From contig NC_091928.1 in assembly GCF_041260155.1 (NCBI RefSeq), positions 42,345,327 through 42,409,326 on the forward strand: a DNA stretch of 64,000 bases. Direction: 5' to 3'. Below are positions 35,752 through 48,116 of this stretch, in pieces. The position numbers were made by a program, and so were the translations under genes. Source of the DNA: Ptychodera flava (taxonomy: Eukaryota > Hemichordata > Enteropneusta > Ptychoderidae). Numbering within the stretch: position 1 is the stretch's first letter; each line of letters starts with the position of its first letter. Below the pieces are notes generated by a model, which saw only the letters and a program-made list of their open reading frames with translations, ran no database searches and had not been told where the DNA came from.

Positions 35752-36938
35752 CTATTTATACTTTAGTGGTATTTGCTCAGGTGCTACAGAGATGTAGTAC
35801 AGTCCGTTATAACCACGCTTGCAGTAGTATCCCATCTCTGCTGGCTTACCTCTCTTCGTTTTCTTTACTGGCTTTTTGTATCCAGGAGTTCCATCGAGAA
35901 CCTGGTTTGTAGTTAAGACACCATGATGCTTTATAGTGTAATTGTAGTAATCCAAGACACGGGAATGACTGCCACCGATGCTGCTACATCCTGGTTGCTC
36001 TGTACCGTAATTAGGGTAGAAGTCCACGTCACCGAGTGGTATGAGTGATTTACGGGATACAAGCCCTCGTCGTACCCATTGGTGTGGATAACATCGACAA
36101 AATCTGCATTTAATGCCGACAGCATCTTGTCTCTGGCACCATTGGGCTCTTCAAAATCAGGACCGGCAGGATCGAGACCTGTTATCCTTGAAAAGACTCC
36201 ACCAGAGCGTCCTGCTTTGCCGAGCAGATGAGCGCCTAGGCTGTGACCCAACACCTTGAATCCGAATGGTCGGTTGTGCCTCTTTGATCTTCCCAGCTAC
36301 ATCACCTAACCATTTACCAACTGTTTGAGTAGTGGCGGCCCGCAGTGTGGTACATGAACAACCAGTCGATGAACACTCGTTCCCTTGAATATTTCTCCCG
36401 ATTTCTTCAAGAAATTTCTTTTTGTTTTGATCAGTGAATAGAACGGGATGAATGGATTCTGCCGTACGTTTGCAAAGCTTCGTCTCTTCCCTGTACGGAG
36501 ATAAAGCGAGCTTCTGATCGGACCTCTCATTTTCCGCTTCAAACGAATCATGTTCGTACCGTACAGACGTAAACTGGGTTGTGATTCGACGTCAGAAATT
36601 CTCATTTCGAGCGAAGTTAGCTGACTTTGTAAGATACTGATGTGCCAAGCTGCTCCCTGTTTCCAATCACAGCGTATGACCGTCTGAGTAGGGTCCTCTT
36701 CCACCATTAGGTTTTGCATGTCTTTCATCCAGATAGCCTCCGAGTCACTGTTGAAACCATGCACAATGAAGGTTATCTTTTCTGCATCAAGGAACCCTTG
36801 CTTGCGCAATTGTTCCACAATGGCGGAGACGTCTGGATCGTACTTGATCTTCCCCGATGTTATGCTGCCTTTCTTCGCTTCCATCTCAGGCCGTACTTCT
36901 GAGACTGGTAGTGCCTTGTGCTCATGAAATTCAGACAT
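35752..36938 (-). pseudogene. Lipase 3: broken paralogue of lipases 1 and 2, inverted
   Basis: The minus strand starts at ATG 36938 with MSEFHEHKALPVSEVRPEME, like lipase 1, and the frame runs through ITFIVHGFNSD to about 36.55 kb. Downstream the lipase 1 text continues in changing frames: GHSLGAH with the serine and GLDPAGPDFE with the aspartate are read in 36254..35931, and the SHSRVLDYY histidine line and the PVKKTKRG tail in 36027..35752. Compared with lipase 1 there are at least four small gaps, mostly one base (for example near 36443, 36377 and 36250), and one loss of about 11 bases near 36050. Nucleotide identity to lipase 1 is high, so the copy is young. All triad motifs remain at DNA level. 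Either a recently decayed gene, or a real gene damaged by assembly indels; the larger gap favours decay. Confidence 0.85.
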
Positions 36939-37210
36939 ATTGCTGCAATTGTTTGGAATTGAAATGTTGGAAAGAATTGAAATTAATGCGCCTGTCGAAG
37001 ACTCGCGCGATGTGAAAGAGGTAATTATTTATAACTTATATGCTGCTATTTTCGTTAGTGTCATAAATCTTCGACGACACCGGTTGTGTTTGATCACCGT
37101 CTTCAGCTCTGAAAAATATGTAAGGACGAAAAAATATTATGAATACAACGTGAAATAACAGTAGTAATTTAAACCATCTCACTGATGACCACAACGTGAC
37201 ACAGAATACT
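36939..37210. other. 5' flank of the lipase 3 pseudogene
   Basis: Short AT-rich flank with no evident TATA box in the expected place. Confidence 0.35.
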
Positions 37211-37401
37211 TTAAAGGTATATTGTCACCTGTTCCAATTTTGCCACAGTTACTATGGAAAGAGAAAATATAAACCAATCACAGATTTTAAGCGGGTGGCC
37301 ACTTTTAAAAACAGGCCCTCACATGGGCATTTTGAATACAAGGAACGCCCCTTTGACTACATATGGGCATATTTAGATTACAGGTGACTGTATACCTTTA
37401 A
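37211..37401. mobile_element. TTAA-flanked MITE, family 2
   Basis: 183 bases (37215..37397) between two TTAA sites. The ends are inverted repeats of about 18 bases: AGGTATATTGTCACCTGT and the complement of AGGTATACAGTCACCTGT. The interior has GGGCATTTTGAATACAAGGA and is not related to family 1. Confidence 0.8.
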
Positions 37402-37876
37402 GAGATCATTGTAACTGTGAGTTATTTCCTCTCCGTTGCGGATGATATTATTCAATTTTTCGCAATGTGTGGCACGGTTAATACACAGATATCTGCGCTA
37501 GCGAAAATGTTATTTTAAAATGACATCACACGATATTTACGCAGAAGTAAAGACACATGCCATCACTGCCAGCGATGAGTTGCCAATCGTCGGGAATATG
37601 ACAGTGACCTTGCCAACTCTCAATTTGAAAAGTACTTTATATTTGACGCAACAGCTTTGATAAGGAAACCTTTGCAGCATTTTCTCTTCATGCAAAACAA
37701 TTAAAATGCAGCTTGTGCATATGTATATCCTTCTAATGTTTCAAAGTTTATGTGATACATTGGTTCAAATTAAGGATATGACGCTTCATTTTGGAATGTA
37801 GTTGTATTTAAATGTTAACAGGAGTATCCTTTAACATGCTTTGAAAGACAAAATAAATCAGGCATAGTTAAAGATA

Positions 37877-38054
37877 TTAGGGTAGATTGTGCCTCGGAGA
37901 CAGATATTCGGACTCTCAAACCTTTACAATTATTCATTTCTAATCTACCTCTTGTTTGTGCTCATTTTAAAGCTGTTGGCATGTTGAAATGTTCATCGAG
38001 GAAAGTTTGAGCAAAAGTTTAAGTCTTTGTCTTTCTAGGCGCACACAACATTAA
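37877..38054. mobile_element. TTAA-flanked MITE, family 1, copy C (internally deleted)
   Basis: 178 bases, half the length of copies A, B and D. The left end reads TTAGGGTAGATTGTGCCTCGG, with TTAG in place of TTAA; the right end keeps TTAA. The middle is lost between the CTCATTTTAAAG line and the GTTTGAGCAAAAGTT line. Confidence 0.8.
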
Positions 38055-41000
38055 AGTAGGTATATTTGAAAGCAAAGTCCTGCGCCCTTGTCTAACCCTT
38101 GTCAAATAACATTGCAAATGTTCTGCTTAAAGTTGTAAAAAATTCAAGAGATAAGGTCCGGAAACAGTCAATATTGGGGCTGGGTGAATCATTTTATGAT
38201 TATGTAAATACGACAAATAAGCCTTTTATATAATATTATACAGGTCTAAGCCCTTAGAGTCGCGCCAGAGGTTAGATTAGAAATGTTATTTTAGTCTGAC
38301 GATGCACTGTCGACGTTTTTGGTCAATAATAGTATCGATTCACGATTAGTGATAAGAGAGAATAAAAGAGAACCAATTGTTACTTGCTATAAAAATTAGT
38401 AGGACCACTACGCATTGCGTAAACAATAAATTCAAACATCCGGTTTACATGTACTTTCTGATGAAAACAGTTCACACTTGTTATTAGGCAGGTGTAGATT
38501 TTCTGTTTTATTTGCCATGAAGTTTGACATTGTTGGCAATTTTTAAAAAAGTAACAACTCAATATGTGTTTAATGATGGACGTATTGTGCCATCTTTATC
38601 GTTGCAATAGCAACTGTACTGCCCAACTTCCAGTTGCAAGCTGAAAACCAGCGTCCCGACTAAAAACTGACAATTTATGACACAGAGGGCGCTCTAGTAT
38701 TGATTTCCAGGCAGGAATCAGCATGTTATCCTCGTTCATAGGCAGGACAGTTACTCTCTTTTCTATCTTTTTAAAGAGTCATGATAACGATGTTTTGTAT
38801 CAATGATGAGATGGAGAATAATATTACTAGCTAATGGCAGTGATACTTTTATAAATGGTGTGTTAGGGTATAAGAAGTTGAACGTTTTATATTTGTTTCT
38901 TTGCAATCGCTAAAAAAATGGTCACGCCCATAAAATTTAGTTGGGTAGACTTCCGTTGCCTGCTGGTTTATGAACCTGCGCATGCGTAGTTAGTACTCCA
39001 CCGGTGCGACTATTAAATTGTCAAGAACATCGATCAAAGGACACACGATATCCGGTACATCCTATGTACGCAAGCTAAATTGAACGATCGTTTTTGAAGT
39101 TAAGACGAAAACGTGTTGAAGAATAGAAACATAAAAATAAATAACACTCCCTAATTTTGTTAAATTAAAAAAACTATGTACACGCAAAACTGGCAAAGAA
39201 GTGAAAGAAGTTATTAATCATTGCAGAGCATTAATGAAAAAAATTGGATGTTCTGAAAATATGGTTAAGGTGTTATGAAAATTGTGTGCCCGAAGGATAT
39301 GCCGAAAATCTTAGACATTATGAAAATGGAGTACCCTAAGAGCGCGCCAACAATGTTAGTAATGATAGATAGTAACAGTCCGTGTGTTATCTATACTTCA
39401 TGTTGCTCGCAATTTTTTCATTTTCTGTCATCCTTGACTGAAATTTAGTCTTCAAGGCAGCTTAAGACTTTTGGAATTTTTTTCAAATTTTTTTTCGGAT
39501 TTCCTTGAGGATATAAAACAGTCCGTCCCTACGAAGTGCTTTGTAGAGTCACCCTACTTCAAAGCAGTGTTCCATGCAAATGTGGGTCACAAGTTACTGA
39601 CAAGGCCCTCGCGCCGAGATCATTTGTTCCCTGTCTAAAATTATCGTCCGTGATGAAATGACGTGCATTTTTCGTGTCAATTGGACAAGAGTGAAATACT
39701 TCTGTTTGGGGTTAGATGCTAGTTTCTAATCAACAACTCAACTTCCCTCCCACCAAAACTACAAAAGCTGGCAACAACTGTGGCTGGTGTTTCCCTGAGT
39801 TTCAAAAATGAACTTTGCATGCACCAGCGATTTTCCCGCCACTCTATCGACGCTTGAGAATCATAGATTTCCCGAACGACTTAGTTTTCGTGAGCAGACT
39901 CGACGAGTAGCTCATCCTTTTATGGAACTCAGCAGGCTCAGTGACTATCTATGAGGTGCATCTTTCACGAAATCACGCAGGATACACGTATAAGGAATTT
40001 TTGCAGAGTTCTCATGAATGATGTCAAAATTTAAACATGTCCTACCTATTTGGAATTATCGATTTCTCACCACCATGTATGCGTTTGCAATGTCTTCCTC
40101 TTCGATAGTTGAGGCTCGATTCGGATAAAAACTACGTTCTGTCTCTGAATCACTATGGACATCGATTGGAAACTTGTTGCACAATGGTCGAACAAGCGCG
40201 TAGTGTCTGACCACGACTTGTTCGAGATCTAGCTTTTCATCACAGGTACAATGCGGGGTATCGTCTGAATTGTGACGTGACACCAATCCCGACTCCTATT
40301 GGTCTGACAAAGTGAAAGGAGGCATATACCTAGGATGGCCATTACCTTAAATGGAACGGAAAATTACGTAGACTTAAACCTTTAACAACGCCAGGAGGCT
40401 GCCAATTTAAACGAACAGAGCAAGTGCAGAGCCGAACATTAATCAAGCACGGGACTATTATCTCAAAAGCACAAATTATGCCAACTAGAGGTATATAAGA
40501 TGATAAAATTGAGAATTTCTATCACAATTAAGTTTCATTTATGCCACTTCCGCAAATATTCTTTAGATACTTCTCTTATTGCAAAGCGACTGACAGTGTC
40601 TACATTGTATACACAGCCCCCTCCGCAAAATTATGTCTGCCTGCTCTTGGTGCCCAATGTCCACTACATATAATAGTAGTTATCGATTTTCTTGACTTTG
40701 GTTACTGTACTGAGGCAGAATTAGCTTTGAAAGTATCATTTGGGTGTGGGCTTCACGTTAGAGTCGTAAAATAGTAAACGCAAGTGGCATCAAATGGCTG
40801 GAACTGTCAAATCTGGTTGATGTGATATATCCACAGCAGAGATCTAGCAGATGGAGTGAAAGTTCATCACTTCGTTGAGTATATGGCAGTAGAGTGCCTG
40901 CTTGGGTCTTTTTTTACTCAAACGACCCCTTGACCCTACTGATTATAATACGAGAAAATAGAACGGTTAAACTAGGCGTTTGCTTTAAAGCACGCAAAAA

Positions 41001-42118
41001 CATAATAGCAGTACTCCGAAAACCAGTGAAGCGTTCCTTCGCAAGAAAGAAGGACGTCACCGGAAGCCCCTCCGACCGTAAATTTTCAATCTGTCGGAAA
41101 ACATTTAAAAAAAGATACAAGAAAACAGAGGTTTGTAAAATTAAACACATGAAATGGACGCAGGAAAACATAAAGTTCAGCTTTGTCATCGGTGTCTTTC
41201 GTCAAACTATACAGACCTCCCACAATATCCAGCGATATACTAATACTACGCATACTACAGTGTCGATCGTCTGACCCAAATACCAATGTAGAGTACACGA
41301 ATGTTACCGCTTTTCACAGTCATTCATCCGATTAACCATCATGGCGTGAGGTGGCCAATGGTTGGCGTTAGGCTTGATTTAATGGGCCCTAACCATATAT
41401 CAGTACATGTACCGTATTCATTCTCCCAACCTTTACCCCAAACACAGTTGGAACAAATTTGGGAGAATTGGACCTATATATTTTTCAAAATTCTCAAAGT
41501 GTTGGTGTCCTAGCTATAGCTTAATGTTAAAATATTACAAACTACTCATAAAAACAAGTGCATTGCTTAAAGAGAAGAGCAGATGAGCTTAGAATTGCTG
41601 CTAAAACCGACATTAGTACATCTAATTATCCTAAAGTAGTTCAAATCGGGTTAAGACCTATATAATTAGCGGCAAACTTCAATTCTATTTTTCGCTGACG
41701 TAGTAAGAGTTGACGTTGAGCTGGCATAATAGAGGCCGTGCGGTCACGATAGATTAAACCATCAGAATTTACATAGCTAGAATTGCAACCTGCGATTTTT
41801 TAATACTGATGCATAAAATACTTCTATCAATAAGAATTAAAGTTCAAGAGATATCAATTGTTATATGTAGAAAAAATACAATAGAGGCCGTTAATTGAAT
41901 CGACAAGTTCGTATCATCATCTCCTCGACAGATTTCAGTGGATCCGTTTTGAAGTTGAGGGTTGTGTGTTGTCTATATACGTATAGGCCTGTAATAGAAG
42001 TAACGCCGCCCCGAGTAAGAGTGGAGTCACACAGACTCAAACCTGAAATACAAGTCTTAAATACATCATCCCACAAACTTTTACACTGAATTCGGAGAAA
42101 TCAGGAACGAGGATTCTG
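38055..42118. other. 4-kb stretch with no supported gene
   Basis: No domain, TIR pair or array is recognised. A minus-strand frame at 40056..40286 ends at a GTGAG that could be a splice donor, but it has no ATG at its head and no family likeness, so it is not called. Confidence 0.4.
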
Positions 42119-42240
42119 ATTCTGAGAAGTCAACCGTCGACAGTCGAATACCGTCGACAGTCGAATGACGGACAGACGGACGACAGTAAGCAATCAGTGT
42201 GTCGGATACACCTACATCACTGACAGCGGGGCTTCAAGAA
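42119..42240 (+). repeat. Dispersed-repeat tail with GACGGACAGACGGACGAC
   Basis: A 17-base duplication (CCGTCGACAGTCGAAT twice) is followed by GACGGACAGACGGACGAC and ATCACTGACAGCGGGGCTTC. The last part matches 53722..53800, which has the same order with CGCTGACAGCG. It looks like the 3' end of a dispersed element. Confidence 0.5.
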
Positions 42241-42419
42241 GTTATATGCGTAGTATTTACTGCTAAGTATTTCGTAATTAGGATGAATGACGTCCATGAA
42301 GTGCGCCCCCCTGCCTAGGTGAACGATAATATTTTTGGCCTTCTCTGGGGCTAGAGAGTATGGAAGACCGGTCACGACATGCGACATGCGACATGCGAGT
42401 TTTTTAAACTGCGATCTTC

Positions 42420-42572
42420 GGTTAGGGTTAGTGTTAGGGTTAGGGTTAGGGTTAGGGTTAGGGTTAGGGATAGGGTTACCTGCGTCTTTAAACTGTGACT
42501 GTGACCTAACCCTAACCCTAACCCCTAACCCTAACCCCTAACCCTAACACTAACCCTAACACTAACCTAACC
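42420..42572. repeat. Head-to-head interstitial telomere-like array
   Basis: (TTAGGG)n with a few variants at 42420..42478 faces (CCCTAA)n with CCCCTAA variants at 42505..42572, across a spacer of about 26 bases. TTTAAACTG[C/T]GA stands just before each array in direct orientation. TTAGGG is the telomere unit of deuterostomes and many other animals. The orientation is that of fused chromosome ends, but the arrays are short. Confidence 0.85.
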
Positions 42573-42821
42573 GGTCTTGCATAAGAGAGGACTACAAACT
42601 TCCTCTACTCTCTTATCTCACTGTAGCTATAAATATTGTGAGACATTTAAACCCTAATTCAGCTGATTAGACAGCTTACTCTTATTTGACACACATAAGA
42701 ATGTAGAAGCTGGCAACAAGCCCAGAGTTTTCATTTGTTGTCCTATAAACTCCATCAATAACAAAGTGGTTTACAGCCTATTGATTAGTATGATACAGTA
42801 TAAACAATGTACACCATAGGA

Positions 42822-43083
42822 ATAGGTCGCAATGATTAGCTCATTGATTGTCACATTCCCGGTATTTTAAATACGATTTTGCCTCCTGAGTGAGTCATAA
42901 ACGTCTCAGATAGTCAACCATAATTCCAAATGGCGGATTTCTACAAGTAAAAAACATGAGATTACAGCTGTAAAGGTAAAGCTTTAGTTTATACAAAATT
43001 TGATGCCAGAAATTCCAAAAAAATGATAAAAAGAACAATGAGTTTCGCTTGTTTCACGAACACACTTGCCATGAAAGACATTA
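42822..43083. repeat. Dispersed repeat R, copy 2
   Basis: Partner of 21228..21486, same orientation, with small gaps. Neither copy shows target repeats or TIRs that I can place. Confidence 0.8.
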
Positions 43084-43218
43084 ACTTCGTTCACATTTGC
43101 GAGACCATGGCCGACTCTTGCCCGGGCTTGGTCTTTCGTTCGAAAACGCTAAAATTTAGTCCGCGTTCATACATATACCAGAGAACAGCTGTGCCCGGGC
43201 AAGGTTCGAACTTTCTTA

Positions 43219-44373
43219 GGGACTGGTCAGTTTCTTCGGCCTGGGGGGCCGGTGGATTCATGGGGGGGGGGGTCACCCTGTTTTTGACTTTGATGATAGG
43301 GGGGGTCACCATGTTTTTGAAATGCCCAATAGGGGGGTCAGTGTGTTTTTGAATTTCGTCATAGGCTCATCATTGCCTAAAATGCATCGTGTCAGCCACA
43401 AATTTCATCATTCACTTGCATTTTTCGGTGCGCCCTTTGGGCGCGTAACTTTAATAATCAGACATATTTTCAGCACCCCCAACTTTAACATATCAGGCAT
43501 ACATATATCAGAGATATCTGTATGTTCAATACTTTTCAGCGTGCTCTTCGAGCACATTACTTTAATATGTCAGACATTTTTCAGTACGCCCTTCCTGTGC
43601 ATGACTTTAATATACAAGAAATATATATCAGAGGTATCAGGATGTTTCATATTTTTCTCCGCGCCCTTTGGGCGTCATACTTTAATAAATCAGAGATATA
43701 TGCAAGAGATATCTTGATGTTTGCTAAGTGAAAGTGTACCGTTATGAAATCTGCATTTTATATGAAAAGCATGACAAATTCCTGATACTTTTCTGTTCTC
43801 TGTATGAGAATTCAGTATGAGAAAGCAACATGCACAAATATTTCACAATTATATATATTTCATAAAGTGACTTATTTTAGAGATAGAAAATGACAAGATA
43901 TCTTTCGTTGTCGTTGACGTAACTGTTTTCCTTTGTGTCTCAGGTTTTCTGTAGAATGATGCTTTTTTATGACCAAAATAACAGTTAAAAAGGCAGTTTT
44001 TGTCATTATTAGCTGTGCTTTTATGGTTTCAATGTTACAGAAAAGGACATCTCAGACACTGCACACATCAGAATTAGCTAAAATGCCTCTCTATGGCTCC
44101 TCAGGAGATTTAATTGGATGGCTGGCAAGTCTTAACACCCATCAATTTTTTGATTTACTGCTTTTTTCTCTTTGATATTAATGATTGACATCTATTTCTG
44201 TTCAGGACATCTGGTTAAGCATAGAAAATGTGAAATACATTCACAACTCATTCAAAATGACTGTATTCAAACTTCAAGATTGACACTTTGAAATTCCTAT
44301 CTTACAACTGACATGTCAACAATTTCATTAAAACACAGAATGACTGTTAAAATATAAATGTATGTAAAATATA

Positions 44374-44421
<48 letters not shown>

Positions 44422-44605
44422 ATGTCCACCTTTTGTTTTACAGTTGTGGCGTGCGGGGGGTCACCCTGTTTTCGAAATTTGGGATAGGGGGGGTCACCCT
44501 GTTTTCAAAATTTGGAATAGGGGGGGGTCAGCCACTTTTTGACGTCAGCAAAAAATAATCCACCGCCCCCCCCCCCCCCCCAGGCCGAAGAAACTGACCA
44601 GTCCC
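43219..44605. mobile_element. TTA-flanked TIR element with internal tandem units (Harbinger-type MITE)
   Basis: 1387 bases. Inverted ends of about 45 bases start GGGACTGGTCAGTTTCTTCG and continue into a G run and CGGTGGATT. TTA stands directly on both sides (43216..43218 and 44606..44608). Just inside each end lie repeated lines of GGGGGGTCACCCTGTTTT. The middle (43400..43720) holds four or more units of about 85 to 95 bases around TTTTTCGGTGCGCCCTTTGG and CTTTAATATATCAGACAT. The TTA duplication fits PIF/Harbinger. It ends 164 bases before the start of the HARBI1-like gene. Confidence 0.8.
44380..44421. repeat. (AT)n microsatellite
   Basis: AT run inside the TTA-flanked element, split by one TATTATA. 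Confidence 0.9.
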
Positions 44606-45537
44606 TTATATGATACAAGCGCACACTTTTGTGCCCACAAAATAAAAAAAAATAAACGTTGAAAGGAGAGCGACTTTAGCGAGTGTATCTGTATGAATCG
44701 TGTGTGTGTGGATTCGTCACAAGGTCGACCTAGATGTGTGCCCTTTGACCTGTTGCATCATAGGTCAAGATGGCGTTTGACGATATTGCTCTGTTTGTTT
44801 TGTTTATGTTTATAATAAGATGCATGCGCTCGGGGAGAAGATTGTTTATTAATCGAGAACATCTACGCATGCAATGTATTGAATACATGATTAATTGGCG
44901 TAGGCGTCAGCGTAGACGGTTGCATCGGCAATTTGTACGTAGACATACTCATTTATCGCGAAGTGCGAGTACCAGTACGGTGTTCATGATGACGCTGTTA
45001 CTCAGAGCTCCGTTGACGTTCAGAGTCAATCGTACAATTTGGACCAGGGTTCGAAGTCGGACGTGGTGGGAAGAGGTCGTGATGGGATCATGGGGCGATG
45101 CAGAGTGGGTGGAAAACTTCAGGTGAGCCTGACACCAGATGTTTTATTCATTTGAAAAAATAATTGAAGTCGGTATGTGCACGCGCGTGCACGGTTTGTC
45201 GTCTGCTTGTGTGTGGGCGTGTCACTTCTACATGTTTTTCAGCAAGAAGAGTCCCGGCAAAGACTGCTCAAACGTATGTGCCGTCTACATGTTTGTATAT
45301 TTTTATACAGTCGTTTGTATTTATTTTCTTTTTGGAAGCAGCTGCAAATATTTTTTTTTCGAGTAATGAATAATTTTGCGCCCAACACGATATCAGAATC
45401 AAATACACAACTCTTCAATTTTCATATTCTTAAAAAATGCAGGTCAAATGACATTCATATTTGCACAATCTAGTACTTCATAATATATATTATATTTGAT
45501 TGCTTTACTACTTATATAGTACACCATAGTTAAAATG

Positions 45538-45645
45538 AATGAAAATAATAATAATAAAATCAGAGTGAAACATATAAATTCCAGTGTATTAGTATTAGTA
45601 TTGGTGTTAGTAGCCTAGGTAGTATTGGCAGTAGTAGTATTGGTG

Positions 45646-45709
<64 letters not shown>

Positions 45710-45789
45710 AAGAAATGGTTGTTGTGGTGGTAGGAGAAACAACACAACAACAACAACAACAATAATAATAATAATAATAATAATAACAA
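45538..45789. repeat. Compound trinucleotide array in HARBI1 intron 1
   Basis: AGT/TAG repeats (45646..45709), then ACA and ATA repeats to 45786, with GTTGGTAG-like imperfect units before. It gives false poly-Leu, poly-Tyr and poly-Thr frames on the minus strand. Confidence 0.9.
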
Positions 45790-46089
45790 GGCAGTATTGC
45801 TGAAGGCAATGAGTACTTGGGCCGTGATAGAGTAATTTTGAGGACAATATATACTACTATTCAAATATGGTCTTGAATTTCCTCCTGTCAATTAGGCATT
45901 TGATTAACTGGTTATTAAACGAAGCAATGGCATGACAACGGCAAAATATGTCGAGCAACTTTTGTGGAGTTTGAGGCAGGGGTTCTTTATTTATAGTGGA
46001 AATTGCTTAAACTCCTTAAATATTCAAATTACAGCAAATTTCTTTTGTTCTTGATGGTAGATGTCTAATATTTAGATGGGCATATTTAG

Positions 46090-47165
46090 ATTTCTACCCT
46101 ATAGTTATCCCTATATACCAAAAATCGGACATCCAGCTCTATTGGCTTGCTCAGAATTAGATATGCGCATAATTAATGAGGTACAATATGTGGTGTCATA
46201 AGGTGTCCCATCATACCAATAATGAAGGGTGTAGCACCTGTGGTTACTGAGTTGTGGACAAATATATATATATATATATATTTGAGGTCAAAGGTCATTG
46301 AGGTCACGTGACATTTTGTCAAAATAATTGTATTGCTAAGTTATTCCTATATACCAAAAATCAGACCTCTAGCTCTATTGGCTCGCTCAAAATTAGATAT
46401 GCGCATAATTAATGAGGTACAATATGTGGTGTCATAAGGTGTCTTATCATACCAAATATGAAGGATGTAGCACTTGTGGTTACTGAGTTGTGGACAAATA
46501 TATATTTGAGGTCCAAGGTCATTGAGGTCACGTCACATTTTGTCATAATAATTGTATTGCTAAGTTATTCCTATATACCGAAAATCAGACCTCTAGCTCT
46601 ATTGGCTCGCTCAAAATAAGATATGTGCATAATTAATGAGGTACAATATATGGTGTCATAAGGTGTCTTATCATACCAAATATGAAGGATGTAGCACTTG
46701 TGGTTACTGAGTTGTGGACAAATATGTATATTTGAGGTCAAAGGTCATTGAGGTCACGTGACGTTTTGTCAAACAAATTATATTATTAACTTATCCCTAT
46801 ATACCAAAAATCAGACCTCTAGCTCTATTGGCTTGCTCAAAATTAGATATGTGCATAATTAATGGGGTACAATATGTGGCGTCATAAGGTGTCCCATCAT
46901 ACCAAATATGAAAGGTTTAGCACTTGTGGTTACTGAGTTATGGACAATAATGTATATTTGAGGTCAAAGGTCACCAAGGTCACATGATATTTTGTCAAAA
47001 TGTCTGACCTCTAGCTCTATTGGCTCGCTCAAAATAAGATATGTGCATAATTAATGAGGTACAATATCTGTGTGAACCGATGGACTCATGACTCACTGAT
47101 GGACTCACGTGCGGATATGACCCAATCTATAAGCCCCCTGGACTTTATCCGTGGGGACAAAAAAC
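46090..47165 (+). mobile_element. Satellite-cored element with terminal hairpin (Helentron/HINE-like), element 1
   Basis: About 4.5 tandem units of 190 to 240 bases, marked by AGCTCTATTGGCTCGCTC at about 46129, 46368, 46592, 46815 and 47006. The last unit runs into a tail at 47085..47163 with ATATGACCCAATCTATAAGC and a hairpin of the form CCCC-GGAC-loop-GTCC-GGGG. The same tail ends the elements at 47490 and 56307. Internal tandem units plus a 3' hairpin are the hallmarks of HINE/DINE-1-type non-autonomous Helentrons; that assignment is inference. Confidence 0.6.
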
Positions 47166-47495
47166 TGTGTCACTGCATCCTTTAGGCAATATGAATACGA
47201 TGAGAAACTAAATTTTTATTTTTCTTGGCCTTATACATGGGAGTCTATGGAGAACTGCCTTATACATGGGAGTCTATGGAGGTGAAAACTAAAAAGTCCT
47301 CTGACACGGCCAAATTCGATTGCATTGTGAAACAAATCGACGTGCATCTGTATGGGGTTGGGTACTATTCTTGTGCAAAGTTTGAAAGAAATTGACCAGG
47401 GCATGTCTGAGATATCTGCGTGAACGGACGGACGGACGGACTGACATGACCAAACCTATAACTCCCCCAGGACTTCGTCCGTGGGCACTAAAAAC
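47166..47495 (+). mobile_element. Element 2 of the same tail family
   Basis: It opens with a duplicated 23-base line (GCCTTATACATGGGAGTCTA...) at 47230 and 47257. One monomer follows, related to the 148-bp unit at 54.5-56.2 kb (AAATCGACGTGCATCTGTAT). It closes with the shared tail: GAGATATCTGCGTG, GGACGGACGGAC, CATGACCAAACCTATAA and the CCCC/GGGC hairpin. Confidence 0.6.
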
Positions 47496-47780
47496 AACGC
47501 AACAGTTATTACAGCTACACCGGCGGTAGGTTCAGAGCCCGGTACGGTCTGCCGCCGTCGCTTGAAAACAATCTCATAAACCTGGCCAAGCGTTCAAGCT
47601 CAGGATTATTTGTCGATCAAATTTCAGTAAATTTACCTTACCTAGATGAAATTTTGTCTATAGGCTGAAATTTCGCCGAAGTTTGACAAAATTGCATCGA
47701 TTTTTCAGGTTCATATCCGACATTTTTGAGTTTTGAGTGCAGACAGAAAAAGTTTTGAGGCAACATGGCTGCGACCCCAT

Positions 47781-48116
47781 GTTGACCCCTAGCCCTGCGT
47801 ACGATGCTATGTGCTACAGCTAACACACAGCATAGTACGCAGGGCTAGCGAGAGAGTTGCCGACATCGACGGTTATTTACGAGAAGTGAATAAAAGACTG
47901 TCATTTTTGGAAGCGATCGAGTAGCTGAGGTAGGCTGGGATACGACTTGGGCCCAAGAACGCTGAATTTCGGCAGTATAAATTTGGCTTTTTACGTCAAG
48001 TCTCAAAATGGATTTGAAGTCACCGACCCTACGTACGGGTCTTTGTAGGGCTGTGGTGAGCGGGGCGATTAGCTGTAGCGGAACACACAACATCGTACGC
48101 AGGGCTAGTTGACCCC
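47781..48116. mobile_element. Mutator-like MITE with 9-bp target duplication
   Basis: Element 47790..48107 lies between two copies of GTTGACCCC (47781..47789 and 48108..48116). Its ends are TAGCCCTGCGTACGATG and the perfect complement, with the inverted similarity running on to CTACAGCTAA. The left end carries an extra inverted copy of itself (to 47850), a foldback of about 61 bases. A 9-bp duplication fits the Mutator superfamily. Non-coding. Confidence 0.75.

Noticed and set aside
40056-40286. Possible first exon ending at a GTGAG donor on the minus strand
   Set aside because: No ATG at the head, no partner exon and no family likeness.
42335-42541. Frame with a repeated Leu-Gly motif
   Set aside because: Translation of the telomere-like array.
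43219-44605. Taking the TTA-flanked element as the 5' end of the HARBI1 gene's own transposon
   Set aside because: Its two inverted ends close on each other with a matching TTA on both sides, so it is a complete separate element.
45560-45891. Poly-Leu, poly-Tyr and poly-Thr frames on the minus strand
   Set aside because: Trinucleotide array inside a HARBI1 intron.
46090-47070. CRISPR-like direct repeats
   Set aside because: The units are contiguous satellite monomers with no unique spacers, and the DNA is eukaryotic.
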